A stretch of 64,000 nucleotides of DNA from Siphonodentalium dalli (taxonomy: Eukaryota; Mollusca; Scaphopoda; Gadilida; Siphonodentaliidae), in contig CP136067.1 in the NCBI GenBank assembly GCA_032622095.1, positions 173,386,556-173,450,555 of the forward strand, read 5' to 3'. The notes beneath the pieces were generated by a model that did not search any database, had not been told where the DNA came from, and was given only the letters and a program-made list of their open reading frames with translations. Of the stretch, positions 56,390 to 64,000 are shown piece after piece. The position numbers and the translations under genes are program-made. Positions within the stretch are counted from its first letter, which is position 1. Every line of letters begins with the position of its first letter.

Positions 56390-57063
56390 TTATTCCTCTG
56401 GTAAAATAATCTTTTCGCTCTCTGTAATATTCTTATTCCAATTAGAAAGAGCACTTGGGTCTTGAACACTGACAATCAGGAACTCGTTGAGTGTCCTGTC
56501 TGTGCAATCGGCTATGAATCGAACAAAAGGCCTCACATCACCATCATTTGCTTTCTGCAATGTCTCATAATACTCATGTCTATCTTCAAACTTAACAGAC
56601 ACAGGCGGAAAACCTGCCTGCATTAGAATAAGGTTCATTAATAACCTTGACGTCCTTCCATTCCCATCGAAAAATGGGTGAATAAACACGAGTTTGAAAT
56701 GAGCCAATGCAGCGAGTTCGATAGGATGCAGATTCATGGCTTCTTGAGAATTCAACCAATTAATAAACTCGTCCAATAATTCAGGCAGTTCTCTTGCGGC
56801 GGGCGGAATGAATGAACCAACAAACACCTGTGTAGTCCTCAACTGACCTGCCTCAATTATGTCTATGAAGCCGAGAACACGTTTGTGGATTTCAAGGATA
56901 TCAGACAGAGTTATCCTCCCTACTCTTCCTTGGAGCGTGTTGTTAACAAAGCTCAGGGCAGCATCCAGACCGAGAACTTCGTTTTGTTCCATTAAACTTT
57001 TTCCACCGACTGCCATCCTGGTTTCTATTATGGACCTTGTCTGTTCAAGAGATAATGTATTTC
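56390..57063 (-). CDS. FICD: FICD exon 3 (Fic catalytic domain)
   Basis: Residues 244-467 with the entire Fic fold: NTLSLEQTRSIIETRMAVGG, RTTQVFVGSFIPP (target-binding flap) and HPFFDGNGRTSR. The acceptor is GCTTATTTTCCAG|GA, phase 1. TAA is at 56392-56390. Confidence 0.97.
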
Positions 57064-60000
57064 CTGGAAAATAAGCAAGACTGATATAAAAAACATTGAA
57101 CATTACATGTATACATCAATTTATATATCAAATATTCAAGCCTCAAATTAACCCTTTACCCAACAGAAGGGCCCTGTGCCAATGCATTCTCTTATATATG
57201 CGAGTCGACCATAGGTCGCCTCGCATATATAAGAGAATGCATTGGCTTAACACATTAAAAATTATAAAATTGTTAAAGAATGTAAGAAAAAATGGTAAAA
57301 AAGTGTTTAAAAAAGATTGTTTTTAGGCCAATGCATTCTCTTATATATGCGAGGCGACCTATGGTCGACTCGCATATATAAGAGAATGCATTGGCACAGG
57401 GCATAACTGTAACTATCACAATGTGGTCAAGGAGCCGGTTCCAATGATATCCATATGTGTATGGTTCTATTGAGACAGACCGAAGATATTTTAGGCTGTT
57501 GAAGCTTTATTTGGCCGGTTTTGGCCGGTTTGTTGGGTAAAGGGTTAAACAGAGTACGGAAGATCCCACTTATTAAAATAACAGATAATATTATCATATC
57601 CCTTTTATAAACATTAATATGTTCCTGGTCTAAACAATTTATATTGAATGCATTACATATTAATTTCCACCCAAGCCATGTTAATTTAATAGCAGGGATT
57701 TGCCTTGCCTAAATCAAATGCCTATGTCTGAAATGTTACCTCAGCCTAGGATCAACATAGTGGCAAGCTCTCAATATCCATATATAAATTATATATGACA
57801 TCTTGTCTGTACCATTCATATCGACACATGGCCATTTCGATAAGAAATGAGAATTTGTTCACGCTCACTGAGTTAAGCAAATATGAAGCAATGAACACTC
57901 ATACGAGTCCGTACCTCCATAACTCTGACATATATAAATTATGCATGTACACATATATTTTAAAACTTCAGAGTATAATTTTGGAGCTTGAATGCTTGAT
58001 CCATTATCATCACAAACTTTGTTTGGTCCGGTTTAAAATAGTGTAGTTGATTTGAAATAGTGATAGACTGGTCTTTGTTATCAGGTCCTTGGTTTAACTA
58101 TTGGACATTCAAGAATCCTCATGTTGTTTACAGATTTGCCACAATGGAAAACTAATGAAAGACCAAGAGAAATTTAGTTAAATTTTGCACAAAATATTGG
58201 CAGCTTCTTACATTTGCCCGGCTATAAATAGCTGACTGAATTTCTTTTTGCATCGGCTCAACCAATAGGCAACACTAATTAACAGTGCTGTACCCACAAT
58301 AACACAGGATTTTGATAGACCCCCTGGTTATAAACAGAGAAACACTTTTCAAAGATTCAAGATCATCTCTGTTGACAGTTTACACCTTTAATCGGACAGT
58401 GGAATTTATAAGGCTTATTAAAAGGCCCCACAAGTGGAAAATACGGGGCCGCTCCATACTGCATACCCACATATAAAATAGTGGGTCTGATGACTTTCAT
58501 AAAGTTTTCATTTCCCAACCCCAGGATACCACATCAGCCGTGTGAATCAGAACTCACTATTAGTAGCACCAAGATAAAGGAGCCCAATCAAAATGTTTAA
58601 CCCTTTACCCAACAGAATGGCCCTGTGCCAATGCATTCTCTTATATATGCGAGTCGACCATAGGTCGCCTCGCATATATAAGAGAATGCATTGGCTTAAC
58701 ACATTAAAAATTATAAAATTGTTAAAGAATGTAAGAAAAATGGTAAAAAGTGTTAAAAAAAGATTTTTTTTAGGCCAATGCATTCTCTTATATATGCGAG
58801 GCGACCTATGGTCGACTCGCATATATAAGAGAATGCATTGGCACAGGGCATAACTGTAACCATCACAATGTGGTCAATGAGCCGGTTCCAATGATATCCA
58901 TATTTGTATGGTTCTATTGAGACAGACCGAAGATATTTTAGGCTGTTGAAGCTTTATTTGGCCGGTTTTGGCCGCTTTGTTGGGTAAAGGGTTAATGTAG
59001 TGCGATGTGATGTAAATCGGGGGAAAGGAAAAGTTGGCGGGAATACGATAGACTCAGTATGTTTACAAAGACTGGGCTCCATCAAAAAGCAAGGCCTGCA
59101 TAATTAATAATTAGTGAACTTTAATGACAATAATGTGTCAAGCCACAAAAACAAGACAGTCAATGACTATGCAATTAATTGAAAGACTATAGTGACCAAG
59201 AATGACTGGTGTACCGGTATATAAAGACTGCCATAGTCTGATTAAAATTGCATCAAAGTTAGTTCTGATTCACTCTCACTCATGATGAGAGTATATACCG
59301 GTACACAAATATATCATTGTCAATGATAGTGTTCACAATGTCGGTGGCCAATATAGTACATTTAGCCAAAACGTTTAGAGCCTTTTATTTTAGTCAGCAG
59401 TAACCCCTCCGAATATCACCATATCTCAATAAAACCCTTACATTCGATAACAGTTAATGATTAATCAGCAGTTGAGTGTTTATCAGAAATCAAACATGCT
59501 TACCTATCAAAACATCAAGGATTACCTTCTATTATGGTGATGCATGTTTATTTGGAGCCCAAGAGTACCGCCTTGACTTATTTATGTCCATACATCATAC
59601 AGCATCACTTATTTTTTTTTCAATTTCGAATTCTGATATATTAGCCAAAGAAACTTTCGGGCCATCATGAACCCTGCAGGTTGACATGTGGACATTTTGA
59701 GCCCTCAACTAAAATTATCAGTCAGAAACCAAATGTGTTATCAACAGATAGATGGATGCATCTAATAGTACAAAACAACTTCAGAGCTGTAGACAAACTG
59801 ATCAATAAAATAACCATAAAATCTAGCTTACCCTCAATAGCATTGCTATGATATATGTAAGAGAAATACGCTTCTCTTTTTTGCCTTCGAAGTCCAGGAT
59901 GAGATTCGGGAATTTTGTACAAGCTGTCTCTCTTAGAATCTATCATCTTGTAACGACTCTGATCGATTTCTTCGACAAGTGGGAGAGTTCTCTGCCTGTT

Positions 60001-63000
60001 CTCTACAGCTTTAGTGTGAGATGGATCCAACAACAGAGCTCGGCTGTAAAAGTGATCAGCACTTATAATGTCCTTCGTTCTTGTCTCCAGAAATTCTCCA
60101 TATTCGGTGAGGATATCGGCATGTGTTGGGTCAAGCTTGATCGCATGTTCGAACAGCTTCAGTGCTTTATCTCGTTTTCCCTGTGCATCCATAGCTAATG
60201 CTAAATGCATAGCATGCATAGCTTCTTTCTGTATATCTGCAATGCAAAATGAAAATTCATCCACACATGCTTTAATACAAACTAAACAAGAGTTAATGGT
60301 ATGCACCAGAGATGATGTGGTCGAGCATTTGCAGTACTAATATTTATTCAGGGAACTTAAAAGGAGACTGTATGCTAATTTCAATAAATACCAGGTAATA
60401 ACAATGATCTAATATGGATATTAATATATAGAAAAATAATTTTAGTCAAAGATGTCTTCTGTAAACATTCAGGTTAACCTTAAATCAAATTTAATTATTT
60501 AATATAAATTAACTTTTTGGTGCCAGCCATAAACTAAGTAATGATTTTTCCATGAACACGACATAATGAAATTAATTGACGGATAGTCGATTGAGCAATG
60601 TGTGGCACACATCACGTAAATTTTGTTGTTGATATGGGCGTGAACTCAAGCCACTCACTTGTCAGTGACTATACAATAAAATTAATGAGTATCTTGGACA
60701 ATTATGCATACAAATTTATAATATAACATTTATTTGATACATCTGCCTGAAAACTGTACAAAAATATCTTTATGATGATCGCGCATTCTATTTTGGAATT
60801 CTGGCTTAACTGCAAAATGACTTCCTATTCAGCAGACAGTCATATAATGGAAATCTAGATACAGGTACAGTAATACCCTAAATAATGGAAATCTAGATAC
60901 AGGTACAGTAATACCCTAAATAATGGAAATCTAGATACAGGTACAGTAATACCCTAAATAATGGAAATCTAGATACAGGCACAGTATTACCCTAAATAAT
61001 GGACTCCTTAACCACAGTAGAATTAATATGGGTGATTTTTCAGGATTTAGTTGGAAATATGGCTTGTTGCCATTCATCGGAAAACTCTCAGGGAAAGCTT
61101 TCCGATGAATGGCAACAAGCCATATTTCCGAATTATAGGATAATAAAATTGAATTTCTGTTACAAGTAGGACGCTCAAGATAGTTATTTTATAAAATCAA
61201 CACACTTAATAGCAGTACATCTATCAAAATGCCGACATACATGTACCTACATGTAGCTACCTGGAGTTTTTGTTTTTAACAAATCGGATACTCATGTTAT
61301 TTTTTTTGCCTTCAAACATTTTATATTATCTATTATTAAACTAGTGCGATTATGTGTAACATATTATAACATAATATTTCCGACTCCTATCCTGACATCA
61401 TTGTTAATTCTGTATTGTGTGTGTTACGCAAAATATCCCATCGACAGCCCCCCTTTTACATGATCAAGATTCAAAGCGACATCCACATAGATTACATACA
61501 ATGTAGCAATTAAAAAAGTACACATAGGCTACTTTCTAACTAACATTCTGGGGAGGGTAGAAAACGCAAACCGATGAACAGAGCTACAATGTATGTGATG
61601 TCTCAGAGAAGAGTTTTCGCTGTTTGAAATATGTACATGTACATGTAAGGAACTGCAAATGTACCGGTATATAACTTTCTTGTCAGTTTGCATGATCAGT
61701 CATGTACCGGTAGCTACAAATTGAGTAATTGATTCTTTTATAGTGTTCCGGTGTCAGCTGAAACTGTTTTCTATAGCATGTAACAAAATTTTTTGCACAC
61801 ACGTTCGTTATTCGTATACCACGCATACCAACAATAAACATTATTTGTTGTTTAATGCTGAAGAATACCAGGACTTTATTCTTCTGACTTTGATGACTTC
61901 AGTCTTTCATCCGCATATCTATACATGTACATGCATAAAAATATTATTCCGATATTGGTGCCCTGTTGACTTTGCATGCAAAACCATAACTTCCGACCTT
62001 GTGAAACTCTATTTGAGCATGTACTCGCATTGATACATTGTGTCATCTTTTGAAGTTATTATTAAATTTAGGTCATAGGCTGTGCTGCATCTGTTGCTTT
62101 GTGCATTGTTGATTCTCAGTCATGTGTGGGCATTCCAATGCTTCCTCATAAATATTTATATGTTAATTGTTATCAACTGGGAACAGTCCCGACGACTTAT
62201 TTCCCTTAAAAGGCTCATTTATTGTGTCGTCTTTTATATTTTTCCAATATCATTTTGAACGGCCGCATCAGTTCATCAGAGCTGCACCAGTTATATATTG
62301 CCAAATAAGTTCCATGTAACTCCAATCAGTGTCGCATCAGTTCATACCAGAGCTGCACCAGTTATATATTGCCAAATAAGTTCCATGTAACTCCAATCAG
62401 TGTCGCATCAGCAGCCTTCATAATTGGCTACGGCAATCAGCATTGCCGAAGCAATTTGCTGAAGCAAACTGGGGCACGGCATACTGTTGCCGTAGCGGAT
62501 TGCCGAAGCCAAACAATCTGAATTTAGAGGGCTGCATCAGTTCATACCAGAGCAGCATCAGTTATATATTGCCAAATAAGGTCCATGTAACTCCAATCAG
62601 TGTCGCATCAGTTCATACCAGAGCAGCACCAGTTATATATTGCCAAATAAGGTCCCTGTAACCCCAATCAGTGTCGCATCGGTTCATCACAGAGCTGCAC
62701 CAGTTATATATTGCCAAATAAGGTCCATGTAACTCCAATCAGTGTCGCCTCAGTTTATACCAGAGCAGCACCAGTTTGATATTGCCAAATAAAGTCCCTG
62801 TAACTTCAAACAGTGTCGCTGCATCAGTTCATACCTGAGCAGCACCAGTTATATATTGCCAAATGAGGTCCCTGTATGGCCTGTAACTCCAATCAGTGTC
62901 GCCTCAGTTTATACCAGAGCAGCACCAGTTATATATTGCCAAAAAAAATTAATATCAAATAACACAATAAATTAAGATAATTGACACACTGCCTACGGGG

Positions 63001-63960
63001 AAAATAGCGCTACATGCGGTAGTGATTATTTCTTTTATTGGAGTTACCTAACCTGAAAAATGGGATAACTTTTCTGTACGGGATTCTCCTTATTGCAAAA
63101 CAAATGCTTTTCCAGTAAACTTTGAGCTGGGAATTTCCTGATGTCATACATAATCTAAATATAGGATAACATTTGGCGAGCGACTGATGTCGTTTTTATG
63201 CAAAAAGCCCCGAGTGACCTCCCTTACAATGCCTCGAAAATTGGCAACACAATTAACCACTAAAACGATTAAGTTTAATTGAAAATTTAGCGCATTCTGA
63301 CAGCAATTTTAATCAAAATAACTATCAAAAGAAAGATTCACTTATTTATTCATTAAAATAGATAGTTGAGTACCGGTAGTGTATTTTATGATTTTGTACA
63401 TGTATGTTCGTTTTCTGTAAAAAAAAAAAATTAAAAAAATAGTCGTCTACAGTTTGGGCGTCCAAACCGGTTACCGGTATCAAAAGGTCCCTGGATCCAT
63501 CCCTGGGTGAGAGTGAACACTTCATTCAACATTTTAAGTTCAGAATCACTCATTCAGTCATTGATTCAGAAATCGTCAAATGGGCGGGGTTTTTAATTTT
63601 TTAAAAACTTTTACTAAAAGTTTTAGATAATTAACCTGCATTAATTGTGATGCGTTGATGAGTTCTCAGAACAATCGATGTCCCAACAATAGTAGGAGAT
63701 AGGTGATCGTCAGCTCCGTTGCCATCGTCATCGGACAGCGAAAATATGTTGGAAATTGAATATTTCGATGGAGTCAGTGTCACTGTCAAATTGGATGGGA
63801 AAACCGAGCAAACTATGAACATGAGGATTAAACCGGCGGCAAATATCAACAGAGCAGAAACCCCCGTCATCGTTGTCCAGTGTGAACATTCTGATTGGTC
63901 TGACTTTTTTGTATAAATCTTCAAATAATCGCTAAATTTTCGGAAAGAACATGATGACAT
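56390..63960 (-). CDS. FICD: FICD, ER protein adenylyltransferase (three exons)
   Basis: Joining 63960-63636, 60236-59832 and 57063-56390 (minus strand) gives 468 codons, one frame, GT-AG junctions. FICD AMPylates and deAMPylates the ER chaperone BiP according to unfolded-protein load. It is a type II membrane protein with its catalytic part in the lumen. A short N-terminal cytosolic part and one membrane segment (about residues 32-54, GVSALLIFAAGLILMFIV) are followed by two TPR repeats (about 112-180). The autoinhibitory motif S-N-A-I-E-G (239-244, inhibitory Glu243) comes next. The Fic core carries HPFFDGNGRTSR (372-383) with catalytic His372. At 467 aa it matches the usual size (human 458). 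The N-terminal exon is lineage-specific in sequence, as expected. The start is the first in-frame ATG. A minus-strand AATAAA overlaps the stop. All key residues are intact, so it should be active and self-inhibited like its relatives. Confidence 0.97.
57148..57548 (+). mobile_element. TTAA element, TACCCAACA subfamily, complete
   Basis: TTAA-CCCTTTACCCAACA (57148) to TGTTGGGTAAAGGG-TTAA (57545-57548). It has two hairpin modules (57180-57245 and 57330-57398) joined by CACATTAAAAATTATAAAAT, then the ACAATGTGGTCAAGGAGCCG tail. This is the best-preserved copy. GGCCGGTTTT is doubled near the right end. FICD intron 2. Confidence 0.92.
57549..58596. other. FICD intron 2, no element recognised
   Basis: Unique-looking intronic sequence. 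The open frame 57795-58046 has no domain. Confidence 0.5.
58597..58995 (+). mobile_element. TTAA element, TACCCAACA subfamily, complete
   Basis: TTAA-CCCTTTACCCAACA (58597) to TGTTGGGTAAAGGG-TTAA (58992-58995). Same organisation as 57148-57548 with few differences. Two copies in one intron, in the same orientation. FICD intron 2. Confidence 0.92.
59832..60236 (-). CDS. FICD: FICD exon 2 (TPR repeats, inhibitory motif)
   Basis: Residues 109-243 plus one base. TPR 1 is around KEAMHAMHLALAMDAQGKRD, TPR 2 around TEYGEFLETRTKDIISADHF. The linker helix is TLPLVEEIDQSRYKMIDSKR, and the exon ends at SNAIE. The acceptor is TTTTGCATTGCAG|AT and the donor GAGG|GTAAGC. Confidence 0.97.
60845..60998 (+). 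repeat. 38-bp tandem repeat derived from a MITE end
   Basis: Four copies of TAATGGAAATCTAGATACAG + GTACAGTAATACCCTAAA start at 60845, 60883, 60921 and 60959. The last runs into the mariner-like MITE at 60982. Each unit carries the MITE terminus CAGTAATACCCTAAATAATG, so the array has amplified the element end plus flank. FICD intron 1. Confidence 0.9.
60982..61135. mobile_element. Mariner-like palindromic MITE, right end lost
   Basis: CAGTATTACCCTAAATAATG, then TTTTCAGGATTTAGTTGGAA and its inverse to GCCATATTTCCG, where similarity stops. FICD intron 1. Confidence 0.8.
61136..62261. other. FICD intron 1, no element recognised
   Basis: AT-rich intronic sequence rich in ACATGTA words. The open frame 61743-62033 has no domain or splice support. 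Confidence 0.5.
62262..62945 (+). repeat. 71-bp satellite, about 8-9 copies
   Basis: The unit is CAGTTATATATTGCCAAATA + AGGTCCATGTAACTCCAATC + AGTGTCGCATCAG + TTCATACCAGAGCAGCAC. The phrase TTATATATTGCC recurs at 62291, 62362, 62562, 62633, 62704, 62775, 62849 and 62929. The spacing is 71 bp except where a 123-bp element is inserted and in the last two units (74 and 80 bp). FICD intron 1. Confidence 0.93.
62412..62534 (+). mobile_element. 123-bp MITE, 6-bp TSD (copy 2), inside satellite
   Basis: CAGCCTTCATAATTGG to AGAGGGCTG, flanked by CATCAG (62406-62411 and 62535-62540). Subtracting 123+6 bp restores the 71-bp period exactly, proving a clean insertion. Very similar to 35832-35954. Confidence 0.93.
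62946..63635. other. FICD intron 1, proximal part
   Basis: No repeat recognised apart from an A run (63419-63430). It holds the donor-side part of intron 1. Confidence 0.5.
63636..63960 (-). CDS. FICD: FICD exon 1 (cytosolic tail, membrane anchor)
   Basis: Residues 1-108 plus one base, starting MSSCSFRKFSDYLKIYTKKS, with a single membrane segment at about 32-54 and a luminal, weakly conserved linker. The donor is AATGCAG|GTTAAT, phase 1. The upstream promoter would lie in the last 20-40 bp and beyond the window. Confidence 0.9.
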
Positions 63961-64000
63961 CGCAAACGACCTGTCATAACACCGGAAGTCAGGCAGTATA

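Overview
This is a piece of an animal nuclear genome: AT-rich, intron-containing and dominated by transposable-element debris. Three conserved metazoan genes can be read directly. A tRNA-headed SINE, a run of 'GGCCCTG' modules ending in a GACG-repeat tail, and the abundance of small palindromic elements suggest a marine invertebrate, most likely a bivalve or other mollusc. That placement is an inference from repeat style; nothing in the coding sequence fixes the species.

Genes, left to right: (1) the last exon of a cysteine-rich, probably GPI-anchored secreted protein on + (17316-17710), with a frameshifted partial duplicate about 0.6 kb downstream (18310-18500); (2) a single-exon YbaK/PrdX-type aminoacyl-tRNA deacylase gene resembling PRORSD1 on - (25280-25774); (3) TAF8, a TFIID subunit, complete in six exons on + (33345-43927, 263 aa); (4) FICD, the ER AMPylase/deAMPylase of BiP, complete in three exons on - (63960-56390, 467 aa). 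TAF8 and FICD are convergent. The roughly 12.5 kb between them holds a nearly perfect 2.87-kb tandem duplication (45503-48369 and 48377-51244).

The rest is mostly non-autonomous mobile elements, and many can be delimited by their own target-site duplications (TSDs). They fall into: (a) TTAA-flanked, piggyBac-style elements with CCCTTT termini, in at least three subfamilies, two of which share one internal hairpin module; (b) another TTAA-flanked family with AGRTRC termini; (c) a 213-bp Tc1/mariner-like palindrome with TA flanks; (d) hAT-like elements with 8-bp TSDs, including the dominant 'GAATGAGGTCCCC' palindrome family; (e) a 123-bp element with 6-bp TSDs, one copy of which sits inside a 71-bp satellite; (f) a 1514-bp foldback element (30605-32118) whose arms carry 25 copies of the palindrome ACTTAAGT at roughly helical-turn spacing. 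Element (f) is the most unusual structure here. A broken LINE reverse-transcriptase fragment lies in TAF8 intron 4. No CRISPR array, rRNA gene or free-standing tRNA gene was recognised.

The left 17 kb contains no convincing gene. Much of it is local repeats, a 67-bp satellite and mobile-element fragments. Element positions come from matching arms by eye, so those without a clear TSD are approximate to about 10-20 bp.
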